Below are positions 1 to 11,981 of a stretch of DNA of 36,530 nucleotides, one piece after another. The notes below the pieces were generated by a model. The model was not told the origin of the DNA and did no database searches. It saw only the letters and a program-made list of their open reading frames with translations. Source of the stretch: an uncultured Pelagibacteraceae bacterium (GTDB lineage Bacteria > Pseudomonadota > Alphaproteobacteria > Pelagibacterales > Pelagibacteraceae); contig CACGET010000002.1 of assembly GCA_902572155.1 (NCBI GenBank), positions 1-36,530 on the forward strand. The letters run 5' to 3'. The translations under genes and the position numbers were made by a program. Positions within the stretch are counted from its first letter, which is position 1. Every line of letters begins with the position of its first letter.

Positions 1-712
1 CTTCTACATGTGCATCAGGTAACCAAGTATGTACTGGCCACATTGGCGTTTTAACAGCAAAAGAACTAAAAAAGGCAAGCCATAATAAATTTTGGTATTT
101 TGCATCAATGCCTAACTCGTAAAGTTTAATCACATCTGTAGTACCTGATATCCAATAAATAGATATTATAGCAATTAACATCAAAACGGATCCAAGCAAA
201 GTGTATAAAAAAAATTTGAATGCTGAGTAAACTCTTTTTGGACCTCCCCAAATACCAATTATTAAAAACATTGGAATTAAACCAGCTTCAAAGAATAGAT
301 AAAAAACGACCAAATCAAGGGAACAGAAAACTCCAATCATAAAACTTTCCATAATTAATATAGCAATTAGAAAATCTCTTAATCTATTTTTAATAGTATT
401 ATTCACAGAAATAATACAAAGAGGTGTTATAAAGGTAGTTAATAATATAAATAATATTGAAATACCATCTACTCCAACTTTGTAATTAATAAAATCTTTT
501 ATCCAATTTCTTTCTTCTACAAATTGAAAGGAGGAAGTTGTTGGGTCAAAAGATATCCATAGATAAATTGAAATTAAAAAATTTACAATTGTGGTAAATA
601 AAGCGACATACTTTGCAGTTAAATTATTTCCATCTTTGTCTTTAGTAAAAAATAAAAAAAGTGCTCCAACTATTGGTAATAATATTAAAGATGATAATAT
701 TGGAAAATTCAT
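1..712 (-). CDS. nuoM: NADH-quinone oxidoreductase subunit M (partial, 3' end beyond window)
   Basis: Reverse-strand ATG at 712 reads MNFPILSSLILLPIVGALFLFFTKDKDGNNL..., open to the window edge, directly downstream of nuoL. Confidence 0.9.
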   Translation of the reverse strand, partial: MNFPILSSLILLPIVGALFLFFTKDKDGNNLTAKYVALFTTIVNFLISIYLWISFDPTTSSFQFVEERNWIKDFINYKVGVDGISILFILLTTFITPLCIISVNNTIKNRLRDFLIAILIMESFMIGVFCSLDLVVFYLFFEAGLIPMFLIIGIWGGPKRVYSAFKFFLYTLLGSVLMLIAIISIYWISGTTDVIKLYELGIDAKYQNLLWLAFFSSFAVKTPMWPVHTWLPDAHVE

Positions 713-2625
713 TACCTAACTATTAAAAAGGTTAAAAAAGCTGAAAAACCCACAAGCATTATAAATGCATATTGATAAATGAAGCCACTTTGAAATTTAT
801 TTGCTTTTATAGAACATTTTTTTATAAAAGAAGAAATCCCATCTGGACCAAAACCATCAATTATTGTGCCGTCAAAAAATTTCCATAAAAATAAACCTAA
901 ACGTTTAGAAGATTTAATAAATAAAACTTCGTATAGTTCATCAAAGTACCATTTATTTACTAAAAAATTATATAAAGGTTTGTTTATTGACACTATACTT
1001 TTTGGAATTTCTTTATTCTTAACAAATAGATAATGGGCAATTGGAATTGAAATTAATACTAGACACGGTGTTAAAAGTAAAAACCATATAGGTGGATGAT
1101 CAGTACTTAAAGGTTTTAAAAACATTATAGACTCTGACCAAAAATAATTTTCACCTCCATGACCTATAAAAAGTCCTTTAAATAAAAAACCAGCAAACAC
1201 TGCACCAATGGAAAGAATAAATAGTGGAATTAGCATTACTAATGGTGACTCGTGAGTTTCTTCTATTTTTATATTTTGGTTGTTATAATCTCCATGGAAA
1301 GTTTTAAAAATTAATCTCCAGGAATATATTGATGTCATAAATGCTGTTAATATTCCTATGCCAGCTGCGTAATAGCCCGTTGTGTTTCCTTTCAAGTAAG
1401 CAAATTCTATAATTGCGTCTTTTGAGTAAAAACCTGATAAGAAAGGAAAACCAGTTAATGCTAGTGTGCCAATGATCATTAAAGCATAAGTGTAAGGCAA
1501 TTTTTTCCAAACACCGCCCATTTTATTAATATCTTGCTCCTCTTTAAAAGCATGGATGACAGAGCCAGATCCTAAAAAGAGTAAAGCTTTGAAAAAAGCA
1601 TGAGTGAATAAATGAAACATTGCAACGTTGTAAGCGCCAACCCCGGCTGCAAAAAACATGTATCCTAATTGGCTACATGTAGAATATGCAATAATTTTTT
1701 TGATGTCAGTTTGAACTAAAGCTACTGTTGCTGCAAAAAAAGCTGTGGTCATACCAACAATAGTTATTAAATTTAGTATTAACGGTGAGTATTCATAAAT
1801 ATGCGAACATCTTACTACTAAAAATACTCCTGCAGTTACCATAGTAGCTGCGTGTATTAATGCAGAAACTGGAGTTGGACCTTCCATTGCATCTGGTAAC
1901 CAGGTATGTAATAAAATTTGAGCTGATTTACCCATTGCACCTATAAATAAAAGTAAGCAAATCAAGTCTATTGCTTTAATTTTGAGTCCAAGAAATAATA
2001 AATTTTTATCAATGACGGTTGGTATTTGTTCAAAAACTTCGGAGTAATTTACTGTACCAAATAAATAAAATATTAAAAAAATTCCTAAAGCAAATCCAAA
2101 ATCTCCAACTCTGTTTACAACAAATGCTTTAATCGCTGCGGCATTGGCACTTTCTTTTTTAAACCAAAAACCAATTAAAAAATACGAACATAGACCTACT
2201 CCTTCCCATCCAAAAAATAATTGAACAAAATTATCTGAAGTTACAAGCATTAACATTGCAAATGTAAATAAAGATAAATAAGCCATGAATCTTTGTTTAT
2301 GCGGATCATGGGACATGTAACCAATTGAATAAATATGGACTAAAGAAGATACAGAAGTAACCACAACCAACATTACAGCTGATAAAGGATCGATTAACAT
2401 TGACCAATTTACATCTAGTGATCCAGAGTTGATCCATGTTGCGATTACTATATTTTCCTCATATTGATTTATAATTACTTGATATAAAACAAAAATTGAT
2501 AGCAATGCAGAAATTGAAACTAAAGCACTTGTTACTATTTCTGAATTTCTATCACCAATAAATTTACCAAAGAAGCCTGATATTATTGATGCGATTAATG
2601 GAAGGAATATAATTAAAAGTTCCAT
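712..2625 (-). CDS. nuoL: NADH-quinone oxidoreductase subunit L
   Basis: 637 aa polytopic protein with NuoL motifs (FFGWEGVGLCSYFLIGFW, HTWLPDAMEGPTPVSALIHAATMVTAGV). Confidence 0.98.
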   Translation of the reverse strand: MELLIIFLPLIASIISGFFGKFIGDRNSEIVTSALVSISALLSIFVLYQVIINQYEENIVIATWINSGSLDVNWSMLIDPLSAVMLVVVTSVSSLVHIYSIGYMSHDPHKQRFMAYLSLFTFAMLMLVTSDNFVQLFFGWEGVGLCSYFLIGFWFKKESANAAAIKAFVVNRVGDFGFALGIFLIFYLFGTVNYSEVFEQIPTVIDKNLLFLGLKIKAIDLICLLLFIGAMGKSAQILLHTWLPDAMEGPTPVSALIHAATMVTAGVFLVVRCSHIYEYSPLILNLITIVGMTTAFFAATVALVQTDIKKIIAYSTCSQLGYMFFAAGVGAYNVAMFHLFTHAFFKALLFLGSGSVIHAFKEEQDINKMGGVWKKLPYTYALMIIGTLALTGFPFLSGFYSKDAIIEFAYLKGNTTGYYAAGIGILTAFMTSIYSWRLIFKTFHGDYNNQNIKIEETHESPLVMLIPLFILSIGAVFAGFLFKGLFIGHGGENYFWSESIMFLKPLSTDHPPIWFLLLTPCLVLISIPIAHYLFVKNKEIPKSIVSINKPLYNFLVNKWYFDELYEVLFIKSSKRLGLFLWKFFDGTIIDGFGPDGISSFIKKCSIKANKFQSGFIYQYAFIMLVGFSAFLTFLIVR

Positions 2626-2627
2626 CC

Positions 2628-2942
2628 CTATCCTTTCAGCTCATCTATTTCTTCAACTCTAATAGTTCCAGAATTTCGATAATAAACTACAATAATTGCA
2701 AGTCCGATAGCAGCTTCAGCAGCAGCTACTGTTAAAATAAATAATGTAAAAACCTGACCAGTTAAATCTCCTAAAAATATTGAAAAAGAAACTAAATTAA
2801 TATTAACAGCTAACAATATCAACTCGATACTCATTAATATAACAATGATATTTTTTCTATTTAAAAATATTCCGATAATTCCAATTGAAAATATAATTGC
2901 ACCTAATGTTAAATAATGTCCTAGACCTATTTCAGTCATCAA
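2628..2942 (-). CDS. nuoK: NADH-quinone oxidoreductase subunit K
   Basis: About 103 aa, three TM helices, [14 protein letters not shown] and [11 protein letters not shown] motifs. Confidence 0.97.
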   Translation of the reverse strand: MMTEIGLGHYLTLGAIIFSIGIIGIFLNRKNIIVILMSIELILLAVNINLVSFSIFLGDLTGQVFTLFILTVAAAEAAIGLAIIVVYYRNSGTIRVEEIDELKG

Positions 2943-3564
2943 TCTTAACTCCTTTATTGGACTCGACTTTTAGAACACTTACACCATCAGATCTCTCTCT
3001 AGAAATTTGCTTTATATAACTTTGTGTTTTGACACCTTCTCTTTTTCTAAAAGTGAGAACAATTGCACCAATCATTGCAACTAACAAAATCATTCCACTG
3101 ATTTGAAATACATGAATGTAATCTGTGTATAAAACCTGTCCCAAAGAATGAGTGTTACTAATTTTAATACTTTCTATGGAGTTATTTATATCAAACAAGT
3201 CAGGTTTAAATTTCCAACCACCTATAACAATAATTAACTCAACAAATATAACAGTACCAATAATTAAGCCTACTGGAATATGTTTTGAACTATCTTCAGA
3301 TGAAAACCATTGATTTTTTTGCTGAGCAACATTTAACATCATTACAACAAATAAAAATAAAACTGCTACTGCGCCAACATAAACAATTAGCATTATCATT
3401 CCTAAAAATTCTGCTCCAATCATTATAAAGAGACACGAAATGCTTATAAAATCTAAGATTAGAAAGAAAACAGAGTGAACTGTGTTTTTTGAAGCAGTAA
3501 CCATTATAGCTGAAACAATAGCTATTATTGAAAACGTATAAAAAAATATAGAGTGTGCAATCAT
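2932..3564 (-). CDS. nuoJ: NADH-quinone oxidoreductase subunit J
   Basis: [27 protein letters not shown] motif and nuo cluster position. Confidence 0.97.
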   Translation of the reverse strand: MIAHSIFFYTFSIIAIVSAIMVTASKNTVHSVFFLILDFISISCLFIMIGAEFLGMIMLIVYVGAVAVLFLFVVMMLNVAQQKNQWFSSEDSSKHIPVGLIIGTVIFVELIIVIGGWKFKPDLFDINNSIESIKISNTHSLGQVLYTDYIHVFQISGMILLVAMIGAIVLTFRKREGVKTQSYIKQISRERSDGVSVLKVESNKGVKIDD

Positions 3565-3566
3565 TT

Positions 3567-4052
3567 TTATCTATGAGAACTATCAGCTTTAATATTAGCC
3601 TCTAAAATATTTTCCCATCTATCACCATTATCTAAAAGTTTTTCCTTGGTGTAATAAAGTTCTTCTCTTGTTTCGGTTGAAAATTCGAAATTTGGACCCT
3701 GAACAATTGCATCAACTGGACAAGATTCTTCACACAAACCACAATAAATACATTTCATCATGTCAATGTCGTAACGAGTGGTTTTTCTACTTCCATCCTT
3801 TCTTTCAGAGGATTCAATGGTTATCGCTTGAGCAGGACAAACAGCTTCACACAATTTGCATGCGATGCATCTCTCTTCACCATTTGAATATCTTCTTAAA
3901 GCATGTTCGCCTCTAAAGCGTGGGCTTATTTTACCCTTTTCAAACGGATAATTAATTGTTTTTTTTGATTTAAAGATTTCTTTAATTGCCATGTATAGAC
4001 CACTAGCAAAATCTGTCATAAATATTGTTTTACAAAATCTTGATATTTTCAT
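3567..4052 (-). CDS. nuoI: NADH-quinone oxidoreductase subunit I (2x[4Fe-4S])
   Basis: [12 protein letters not shown] and [12 protein letters not shown] motifs. Confidence 0.98.
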   Translation of the reverse strand: MKISRFCKTIFMTDFASGLYMAIKEIFKSKKTINYPFEKGKISPRFRGEHALRRYSNGEERCIACKLCEAVCPAQAITIESSERKDGSRKTTRYDIDMMKCIYCGLCEESCPVDAIVQGPNFEFSTETREELYYTKEKLLDNGDRWENILEANIKADSSHR

Positions 4053-4054
4053 GA

Positions 4055-5053
4055 TTAATTCACTGGTAAAAGATTAAAATAAAATAAAAAACTAGCTGTC
4101 AATACAACCCATATTAAAGAAATTGGAAGGAATACTTTCCAACCTAATCTCATCAATTGATCATACCTGTACCTTGGAACAATAGCTTTTACTAAAGCGA
4201 AAAGGAAAAATAATAATAATATCTTTAGTATTAACCAAACAGGACCTGGAACTAAAGTAAAAGGATAAATTTCAAGAGGAGATAACCAGCCTCCTAAAAA
4301 TAATACTGAACCAATCGCACACATTAAAAGAATATTTGCATATTCACCAAGCCAAAACATAGCATACATCATGCCAGAATATTCTGTTTGATATCCAGCT
4401 ACCAATTCAGCTTCTGCTTCTGGTAGATCGAATGGTGGTCTATTTGTTTCAGCTAATGCTGAAATAAAAAAAATAATAAACATTGGGAACAGAGGAATAA
4501 CAAACCATAAGTCTTGCTGAGCTATTACAATATCATTTAAATTAAGTGACCCAACACACAGTAAAACATTTATAATTATTACTCCAATAGATACCTCATA
4601 GGAAACCATTTGAGCTGCAGATCTAATTGCTCCTAAAAATGGATATTTAGAATTTGATGCCCAACCACCCATTATAATTCCATAAACACCAAGAGATGAA
4701 ACAGCAAATAAATAAAGAATTCCAACATTGATATCAGCCAATACCTGAGTTGCACTAAATGGTATTACGGCCCAAGCAATTAATGCAAGAGTCATTGTTA
4801 CAATAGGTGCAAGGATAAAAATTACTTTATTTGCACTTGATGGGATGATAATTTCCTTAAATACATATTTTAATGCATCAGCAATAGTTTGTAACAATCC
4901 AAAAGGTCCTACAACATTAGGTCCTTGTCTTTTTTGAACAAAAGCCCAAACTCTTCTATCAAGCCAGACAATCATGGCAACAGAAACCAGAACAGGAACA
5001 AGTAAAAAAATAATTTTGTAAACTTCATCAAAAAAAATACTTAAATATTCCAT
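4055..5053 (-). CDS. nuoH: NADH-quinone oxidoreductase subunit H
   Basis: [23 protein letters not shown] and [27 protein letters not shown] motifs. Confidence 0.98.
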   Translation of the reverse strand: MEYLSIFFDEVYKIIFLLVPVLVSVAMIVWLDRRVWAFVQKRQGPNVVGPFGLLQTIADALKYVFKEIIIPSSANKVIFILAPIVTMTLALIAWAVIPFSATQVLADINVGILYLFAVSSLGVYGIIMGGWASNSKYPFLGAIRSAAQMVSYEVSIGVIIINVLLCVGSLNLNDIVIAQQDLWFVIPLFPMFIIFFISALAETNRPPFDLPEAEAELVAGYQTEYSGMMYAMFWLGEYANILLMCAIGSVLFLGGWLSPLEIYPFTLVPGPVWLILKILLLFFLFALVKAIVPRYRYDQLMRLGWKVFLPISLIWVVLTASFLFYFNLLPVN

Positions 5054-7084
5054 TTAACCTTCTGTTCCAGTCGACTTAAGGTTTAATTTAGAGTTGTTAC
5101 ACTCAATCATAGTTTTTGAAGATTTAGCAATAACATTTGAAAAATAATAATCTTTTAATTGAATATTTAATTTTTCATTTTGAAAATTTAGAGTTTCTAT
5201 TTCTTTATAATCTAAATTTTTGTTTTCTTGTTGAAGTTTTATATAATTAAACATGCTACTTTCTAATTCCTCTTTATCATTAAATAATTTTCGATTATTC
5301 ATGATTTCGGCTAATTCATTAATAATTTGCCAGTCTTCTTTGGCTTCACCTGGAGGGTAAGATGCTTTATATGCTTTTTGTATTTTCCCCTCTAAATTTG
5401 TAAAATATCCATCCTGTTCAGTAAAAGCCGATCCTGGTAAAATAATATCTGCTATCTCTGCACCCTTATCTCCATGACTACCTTGATAAATTATAAATTC
5501 ATCTTTTTTATTAAATTCTAAGTTATCTTGTCCTGCTAGATAAACAATTTCAAATTTATTTGATTTTAATTCTTCCAATAAATTAATTCTATTATTTAAT
5601 ATTCCTAAATCAAAATTACCAACTGTTGATGCATCACAAGATAAAATATTTAAAGGATTCCAGTTCTCAGTGAATTTATTATTTTTTTTTAAAAAATTTT
5701 TAATTAAATCAAATAAATATTTTGCTGAATTTAATTTTAATAATGACTCGCCTAACACAATCATTGGATTATTTGCCATAATAATATCTTTAGATATTTC
5801 ATTAGAGCCCTCAAAAATATTTTTTATTAATTGAGTTTGGCCATCTAAATTTTCATAAGGATAGGTTAAATCACCAACATCGTTTAATGAGATTACTTTT
5901 GTTTTATTATTTACATAAGCTTTTCGAATTCTTGCATTTAAGATTGTGGCTTCATATCTTGGATTTGTACCAATTAAAAATATCAAATCTGAGTCTTCAA
6001 TTCCATTTATAGAAGAATTAAATATATAATTCTCTCTTTCAGAGTTATCTACAAATCTATTATCTGATCTTGAGTCGTAATTATTATTATTTAAAGTTCG
6101 ATCAAAAAATTCTTTAAAGATATATCCTGTTTCCATATTGGTTAAGTCACCAACAAAACCACAAATCTTATCCTTATGTGTGTTTTCAAATTTAGATTTA
6201 ATAATTTTAAACACTTCATTCCATGAAGCTTTTTCAAATTTATCATTATATTTTATATAAGGTGTATCTAATCTTTGATTTAATAGGCCATCACATGCAT
6301 ATCTTGTCTTGTCTGAAATCCATTCTTCATTAATGTCCTCATTAATCAATGGTAAAACTCTTTTGACTTCCCATTCATATGTATCTACTCTCACATTTGA
6401 TCCAACTGCATCCATTACATCAATTGTCTCTGTTTTTTTTAATTCCCAAGGTCTTGCCTCAAATACATAAGGTTTAGATGTTAAAGCTCCTACTGGACAA
6501 AGATCTATTACATTTGCAGATAATTCAGATTGCATAGCTTCTTCTAAGTATGTTGTTATTTGCATATCTTCACCTCTACCGATTGCACCAATTTCAGAAA
6601 CTCCGGCGATTTCAGTCGCAAATCTTACGCATCTAGTACAATGAATACATCTTGTCATTTGAGTTTTTATTAATGGCCCCATATATTTTTCTGGAACAGC
6701 TCGTTTATTTTCTTTAAATCTAGATTTATCTACGCCATAAAACATAGATTGATCTTGAAGATCACATTCACCACCTTGGTCGCATACTGGACAATCTAAA
6801 GGGTGATTAGCTAATAAAAACTCCATTACTCCCTTTCTTGCTTTTTCAACAAAAGGTGTGTTGGTTTTAATATTCATTCCTTCAGCAGCTGGCATTGCAC
6901 AAGATGCAACAGGTTTAGGAGATTTTTCCATCTCAACCAAACACATTCTGCAGTTACCTGCTATAGATAGTTTTTCATGGTAACAAAACCGTGGAATTTC
7001 AACCCCTGCTTTTTCGCAAGCTTGTAAAACTGTCAAACCCTCATCTATCTCCACTTCTATATCATTAACTTTTAATTTAGGCAT
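5054..7084 (-). CDS. nuoG: NADH-quinone oxidoreductase subunit G
   Basis: N-terminal 2Fe-2S ferredoxin domain, [25 protein letters not shown]. Confidence 0.97.
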   Translation of the reverse strand: MPKLKVNDIEVEIDEGLTVLQACEKAGVEIPRFCYHEKLSIAGNCRMCLVEMEKSPKPVASCAMPAAEGMNIKTNTPFVEKARKGVMEFLLANHPLDCPVCDQGGECDLQDQSMFYGVDKSRFKENKRAVPEKYMGPLIKTQMTRCIHCTRCVRFATEIAGVSEIGAIGRGEDMQITTYLEEAMQSELSANVIDLCPVGALTSKPYVFEARPWELKKTETIDVMDAVGSNVRVDTYEWEVKRVLPLINEDINEEWISDKTRYACDGLLNQRLDTPYIKYNDKFEKASWNEVFKIIKSKFENTHKDKICGFVGDLTNMETGYIFKEFFDRTLNNNNYDSRSDNRFVDNSERENYIFNSSINGIEDSDLIFLIGTNPRYEATILNARIRKAYVNNKTKVISLNDVGDLTYPYENLDGQTQLIKNIFEGSNEISKDIIMANNPMIVLGESLLKLNSAKYLFDLIKNFLKKNNKFTENWNPLNILSCDASTVGNFDLGILNNRINLLEELKSNKFEIVYLAGQDNLEFNKKDEFIIYQGSHGDKGAEIADIILPGSAFTEQDGYFTNLEGKIQKAYKASYPPGEAKEDWQIINELAEIMNNRKLFNDKEELESSMFNYIKLQQENKNLDYKEIETLNFQNEKLNIQLKDYYFSNVIAKSSKTMIECNNSKLNLKSTGTEG

Positions 7085-8408
7085 TTTTTTTATCTAATAA
7101 ATGTTGATCAACTAAATAAGGAATATTATTTTTTTTCTGAACAATAGGATCTAAATTATTTCTTTCCTCAATTTCTTTTTTAAAATGTCTTAACAATCCC
7201 TGAACAGGCCATGATGATCCTTCACCAAATGCACAGATAGTATGACCGGCTATTTGGTTTGTTACATCACCTAACATATCTACTTCGTCTTTGGTAGCTT
7301 CTCCTTTTGCCATTCTTTCTAGCATTCTCCACATCCATCCAGAACCTTCTCTACATGGTGTACATTGACCACAGCTTTCATGTTTATAAAATCTTGCTAT
7401 CCTTGCCATACATTTAATAATGTCTTGATCTTTATTAATTACAACAATTCCTGCAGTTCCTAATCCACTTTTTTCAGCCATTAATGAGTCAAAATCCATG
7501 GTTAACGTCTCACATTTTTCTTTTGGTATTAAAGGCATTGATGAACCACCCGGAATAACAGCTTGTAAATTTTCCCATCCACCAATTACACCTCCAGCAT
7601 GGACTTCAATTAATTCTTTTAAAGGTATATTCATCTCTTCTTCAACGTTGCATGGATTATTAACATTACCTGATATACAAAAAATTTTTGTACCAGTGTT
7701 TTTTTCTCTCCCTAAAGAAGAAAACCATTTTCCACCTTTTCTAAGAATTGTTGGAACTACAGCTATTGTTTCAACATTATTTATAATTGTTGGACATCCA
7801 TAAAGTCCTATTAATGCTGGGAATGGTGGTTTTAATCTTGGCTGACCTTTTTTACCTTCTATACTTTCTAATAAAGCTGTTTCTTCACCACATATGTAAG
7901 CTCCTGCACCATAGTGTATAAAAATGTCTAAATCCCAACCTGTGCCAGCCGAATTTTTACCTATTAAATTTTTTTCATAAGCCTCATCAATGGCTGCTTG
8001 AAGTTTTTGACCCTCAATAAAATATTCACCTCTTATGTAAATATAGCACACATGAGCTTGAACAGCATAGGAAGCTATAAGACAACCTTCAATTAGTTTG
8101 TGAGGTTCAAATCTAAGAATATCTCTATCTTTGCATGTACCTGGTTCAGATTCATCTGCATTAATCACTAAATAATGTGGCCTAGATCCAACTTCCTTAG
8201 GGGCAAAAGACCACTTTAAACCTGTAGGGAATCCTGCTCCCCCTCTACCTCTTAACTGAGAATCTTTTACTTCATTAATAATCCAATCTCTTCCTTTTGC
8301 TATCAAATCCGAAGTATTTACCCAGTCACCTCTTGTTTGAGCAGATTTAACATCTGAACCCATATCATTGTATAAATTTTTAAATATTCTATCTTGATCT
8401 TTAAGCAT
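7077..8408 (-). CDS. nuoF: NADH-quinone oxidoreductase subunit F
   Basis: [47 protein letters not shown] motifs. Confidence 0.98.
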   Translation of the reverse strand: MLKDQDRIFKNLYNDMGSDVKSAQTRGDWVNTSDLIAKGRDWIINEVKDSQLRGRGGAGFPTGLKWSFAPKEVGSRPHYLVINADESEPGTCKDRDILRFEPHKLIEGCLIASYAVQAHVCYIYIRGEYFIEGQKLQAAIDEAYEKNLIGKNSAGTGWDLDIFIHYGAGAYICGEETALLESIEGKKGQPRLKPPFPALIGLYGCPTIINNVETIAVVPTILRKGGKWFSSLGREKNTGTKIFCISGNVNNPCNVEEEMNIPLKELIEVHAGGVIGGWENLQAVIPGGSSMPLIPKEKCETLTMDFDSLMAEKSGLGTAGIVVINKDQDIIKCMARIARFYKHESCGQCTPCREGSGWMWRMLERMAKGEATKDEVDMLGDVTNQIAGHTICAFGEGSSWPVQGLLRHFKKEIEERNNLDPIVQKKNNIPYLVDQHLLDKKNA

Positions 8409-9009
8409 TTTTTACGTCCATGAGTGTTTTTCTATTATTTTCTGGCTCAGTATTTAATCGACCTCGATATGAGCCTGGTTTAGGAGTTTCACCTTTTAAA
8501 ATTTTTTCAAATATTTCTATTGTCTTTTCCTTATCTAAATCTTCATAGTAATCATCATTAATTTGCAACATAGGAGCGTTCACACATGCACCTAAACATT
8601 CTACCTCCATCCAAGAACAACTATTATCATTTGATAACACATTTTCGTTTTCAGAAATTTTTTCTTTACAAGCTTCAACTAATTTATTAGCACCTCTAAT
8701 CATACAGGGAGTAGTAGTACAAACCTGGATAAAATACTTTCCTACTGGTGATAAGTTATACATAGAATAAAAAGTTGCTACCTCATAAACTTTTATGTAA
8801 GGCATATCTAATAACTTTGCGATATATTTCATGGCTGCTAAAGGAATCCAGTTATCATTCTGTTTTTGAGCAATATAGAGTAAAGCCATCACAGCACTTT
8901 GTTGTTTACCTTTAGGATATTTTGAAACTATTTTGTTTGCTTCTTCCATTGAGGGAGAACTAAACTCAAAAGTTTCTGGTTGATTTTTTGCAGGTCTTTT
9001 TAAACTCAT
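8401..9009 (-). CDS. nuoE: NADH-quinone oxidoreductase subunit E
   Basis: Thioredoxin-like 2Fe-2S family; [12 protein letters not shown] and [15 protein letters not shown] motifs. Confidence 0.97.
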   Translation of the reverse strand: MSLKRPAKNQPETFEFSSPSMEEANKIVSKYPKGKQQSAVMALLYIAQKQNDNWIPLAAMKYIAKLLDMPYIKVYEVATFYSMYNLSPVGKYFIQVCTTTPCMIRGANKLVEACKEKISENENVLSNDNSCSWMEVECLGACVNAPMLQINDDYYEDLDKEKTIEIFEKILKGETPKPGSYRGRLNTEPENNRKTLMDVKNA

Positions 9010-10181
9010 CTGTCTACCTCTCCAAAAACTATATCTAAAGAACCTAATACTGCTGGTACATCAGCTAGCATATGTCCTTTGATAAGATAATCCATTGACT
9101 GAAGATGTGAAAATCCAGGAGCTCTAATTTTACATTTGTATGGTTTATTCGATCCATCTGAAATTAGGTAAACACCAAACTCTCCTTTTGGAGCTTCAAC
9201 AGCTGTATAGATTTCATCCTTGGGAACTCGATAACCTTCTGTAAAAAGTTTAAAATGATGAATAAGAGCTTCCATTGATTGTTTAATTTCTTTTTTAGAT
9301 GGTGGGCTTATTTTACCATCTAATGATTTAATTGGGCCCTTCTCCATTTTTGCAAGACACTGTTTAATTATTGAAACGCTTTCTTTCATTTCTTCTATTC
9401 TGCACAAGTATCTATCATAACAGTCTCCATTTTTTCCAACTGGAATTTTAAAATCTAATTGTTCATAACAATCGTATGGTTGAGATTTTCTTAAATCCCA
9501 TGGAACGCCTGATCCTCTAATCATTACGCCTGAAAAAGAATAGTCTAAGGCGTCTTCTTTTGTAACAACTCCAATATCTACATTTCTTTGTTTGAAAATT
9601 CTGTTCTCGGTTAATAAGCTTTCTAAATCGTTAATTATTTTTGGAAATGTCTCACAAAATTCAGCTATATCTTCCTCCAAACCTTGTGGTAGATCTTGAT
9701 GAACTCCTCCAGCTCTAAAATAATTAGCATGAAGTCTTGAACCAGAAACTCTTTCATAAAATCCCATTAACTTTTCTCTTTCCTCAAATCCCCAAAGCGT
9801 GGGAGTTAAAGCTCCAACATCCATAGCTTGAGTAGTGACATTTAAAATATGACTTAAAATTCGGCCAATCTCACAAAAAATCACTCTTATATATTTTGCC
9901 CTGATTGGTACATCTAATTCAAGAACCCTCTCTATTGCTAAAGCAAAAGCATGCTCTTGATTCATTGGAGCGACATAATCTAATCGATCAAAGTAAGGAA
10001 CTGCTTGCATATACGTTTTACTTTCAATTAATTTTTCCGTACCTCTATGTAATAGTCCAATGTGTGGATCTGCTTTCTCTACAACTTCACCATCAAGTTC
10101 TAAAATTAGTCTTAATACTCCGTGTGCTGCGGGGTGTTGGGGTCCAAAATTTAAATTTAGGTTTTTAATTTTTTTTGTCAT
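9006..10181 (-). CDS. nuoD: NADH-quinone oxidoreductase subunit D
   Basis: [22 protein letters not shown] and [15 protein letters not shown] motifs. Confidence 0.98.
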   Translation of the reverse strand: MTKKIKNLNLNFGPQHPAAHGVLRLILELDGEVVEKADPHIGLLHRGTEKLIESKTYMQAVPYFDRLDYVAPMNQEHAFALAIERVLELDVPIRAKYIRVIFCEIGRILSHILNVTTQAMDVGALTPTLWGFEEREKLMGFYERVSGSRLHANYFRAGGVHQDLPQGLEEDIAEFCETFPKIINDLESLLTENRIFKQRNVDIGVVTKEDALDYSFSGVMIRGSGVPWDLRKSQPYDCYEQLDFKIPVGKNGDCYDRYLCRIEEMKESVSIIKQCLAKMEKGPIKSLDGKISPPSKKEIKQSMEALIHHFKLFTEGYRVPKDEIYTAVEAPKGEFGVYLISDGSNKPYKCKIRAPGFSHLQSMDYLIKGHMLADVPAVLGSLDIVFGEVDR

Positions 10182-10770
10182 TACTGTCTAATTCCTCTTT
10201 AATATATTTAGTACCTACCCATGGACTCTCATAATCAAAATTTCTATAGTTCTGCTCAAGCTTTACAGGTTCGTTTATTACTTTTTTTAGATCTTCGCTG
10301 TACCTAACTTCAGTATGTCCAGTTAATGGAAAATCCTTTCTAAGAGGATGGCCTTCAAATCCATAATCAGTAAGTATTCTTCTCAAATCTGGATGATCTT
10401 TAAAAGAAACACCATACATATCAAAAACTTCTCTTTCCATCCAGTTAGCAGCAGGAAAAATACTTGTTACTGATGGTATTATTTCATTTTCAGCAATAGA
10501 ATATTTTAATATTATTCTTTGGTTATATTCATGACTCAAAAACAAATAAACAATTTGAAATCTTGGGTTATTTTCAGGATAGTCAATTACTGTAATATCA
10601 ATAAGTTGTCTAAATTTTGTATCTGAATTTGTTTTTAAAAACAAAATTACATCAATAAGATCATCTTTGTCTGTTTCAAGATAAACTTGATTATGCTTAA
10701 TCTCGCTTTTATTAATTTTAGTTGTTAATTCAGAATTAATTTTTTTTTCTAAATCTATTAAATTGTTCAT
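10165..10770 (-). CDS. nuoC: NADH-quinone oxidoreductase subunit C
   Basis: [40 protein letters not shown] motif. Confidence 0.97.
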   Translation of the reverse strand: MNNLIDLEKKINSELTTKINKSEIKHNQVYLETDKDDLIDVILFLKTNSDTKFRQLIDITVIDYPENNPRFQIVYLFLSHEYNQRIILKYSIAENEIIPSVTSIFPAANWMEREVFDMYGVSFKDHPDLRRILTDYGFEGHPLRKDFPLTGHTEVRYSEDLKKVINEPVKLEQNYRNFDYESPWVGTKYIKEELDSNDKKN

Positions 10771-10772
10771 GA

Positions 10773-11288
10773 TTACCTTGTAATTGAACCTTTGTTTCTA
10801 ATTTTTTTTTGAAGTTGCAAAATTCCATATAATAAAGCCTCTGCTGAAGGGGGGCATCCAGGAACATAAATATCAACAGGAACTATTCTATCGCAACCTC
10901 TAACTACAGAATATGAATAATGATAATAACCACCTCCATTAGCACAACTTCCCATAGAAATTACATATCTTGGTTCTGGCATTTGGTCATAAACTTTTCT
11001 CAAAGCTGGGGCCATTTTATTTGTTAAAGTACCTGCTACAATCATTACATCAGATTGTCTCGGGGAAGCTCGAGGTGCAGCACCAAATCTTTCAAGATCA
11101 TATCTTGGCATTGATGTTTGCATCATTTCAACAGCACAACATGCCAGACCAAATGTCATCCAGTGTAAAGATCCTGATCTAGACCAATTTATTAAATTGT
11201 CTAAAGAAGTTGTTATGAACCCATTTTTACTGAAGTCATCAGCAAGTTGTTTAAATTCATCAGGAACTTGATCTATTTTACTATTCAT
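10773..11288 (-). CDS. nuoB: NADH-quinone oxidoreductase subunit B
   Basis: [35 protein letters not shown] and [15 protein letters not shown] motifs. Confidence 0.98.
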   Translation of the reverse strand: MNSKIDQVPDEFKQLADDFSKNGFITTSLDNLINWSRSGSLHWMTFGLACCAVEMMQTSMPRYDLERFGAAPRASPRQSDVMIVAGTLTNKMAPALRKVYDQMPEPRYVISMGSCANGGGYYHYSYSVVRGCDRIVPVDIYVPGCPPSAEALLYGILQLQKKIRNKGSITR

Positions 11289-11300
11289 TTTTATTTTATT

Positions 11301-11669
11301 TTATTCCCAGTCTAAAGCACCTTTTTTCCATTCATAAATAAAGCCAACTGTTAATATGAATAAAAAAATCATCATTGAAGAGAATCCTAAAATACCAATA
11401 TTTCCCAACGATATTGCCCAGGGAAATAAAAATGCTATTTCTAAATCAAAGATTATAAATAAGATTGCAACTAAATAAAATCTTACATCAAATTCCATTC
11501 TTGAGTCTTCAAAAGGTTCAAAACCGCATTCATAAGCAGATAATTTTTCTGGGTCAGGTTTTTTTGGAGACAAAATAAAATTAACTATGACAAAAGCACA
11601 ACTTAAGCCTAATGCAATAATTAGAAATATTATTATTGGCAAATAATCTTTTAAAAATTCGGATAACAT
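11301..11669 (-). CDS. nuoA: NADH-quinone oxidoreductase subunit A
   Basis: [44 protein letters not shown] signature. Confidence 0.97.
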   Translation of the reverse strand: MLSEFLKDYLPIIIFLIIALGLSCAFVIVNFILSPKKPDPEKLSAYECGFEPFEDSRMEFDVRFYLVAILFIIFDLEIAFLFPWAISLGNIGILGFSSMMIFLFILTVGFIYEWKKGALDWE

Positions 11670-11731
11670 GTGAGTCTATATAGCAAGTTTTATAGCATGT
11701 TGAAGAGGATAAAAGTCACATTTTTAACAGA

Positions 11732-11752
11732 TATTGATAAGGATTATCAATA
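11732..11752. promoter_or_regulatory. Perfect 9-3-9 inverted repeat TATTGATAA-GGA-TTATCAATA, Fur-box-like, upstream of nuoA
   Basis: Direct inspection; core TGATAAGGATTATCA differs at one position from the 7-1-7 Fur consensus TGATAATnATTATCA; 63 bp upstream of the nuoA start. Confidence 0.5.
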
Positions 11753-11767
11753 AATAACAGAAAAAAG

Positions 11768-11844
11768 TGGCGGGAGTGAAGGGACTCGAACCCTCGACCT
11801 ATCGCGTGACAGGCGATCGCTCTAACCAACTGAGCTACACCCCC
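11768..11844 (-). tRNA. tRNA-Asp(GTC)
   Basis: Cloverleaf read on reverse strand GGGGGTGTAGCTCAGTTGGTTAGAGC...CCTGTCACGCG...GGTTCGAGTCCC...CCA; acceptor GGGGGTG/CACTCCC, encoded CCA. Confidence 0.95.
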
Positions 11845-11857
11845 ACTTATGTTTTTT

Positions 11858-11933
11858 TGGTGGGCAGTAAAGGACTCGAACCTTTGACCCCCTCGGTGTA
11901 AACGAGATGCTCTACCAACTGAGCTAACCGCCC
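11858..11933 (-). tRNA. tRNA-Val(TAC)
   Basis: Reverse strand GGGCGGTTAGCTCAGTTGGTAGAGCATCTCGTTTACACCGAGGGGGTC...GGTTCGAGTCC...CCA; anticodon TAC, encoded CCA. Confidence 0.95.
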
Positions 11934-11981
11934 AAAACATGGCTACTAATACATCAACGTTTAGATAAAGTAAATTAATTA

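Noticed and set aside
1304-1510. 68-aa ORF inside nuoL
   Set aside because: Alternate frame fully within a confident coding gene.
3668-3916. Antisense ORFs in nuoI and similar ones at 7498, 9905, 10970, 21038, 23048, 29019, 32152, 33294, 34034, 35653
   Set aside because: All lie within well-supported genes on the opposite strand; composition consistent with shadow frames.
11716-11940. 74-aa ORF MFWAVSSVGRASRLHRGGQRFESFTAHQ...
   Set aside because: Translation of the tRNA-Val and tRNA-Asp genes; a common false ORF.
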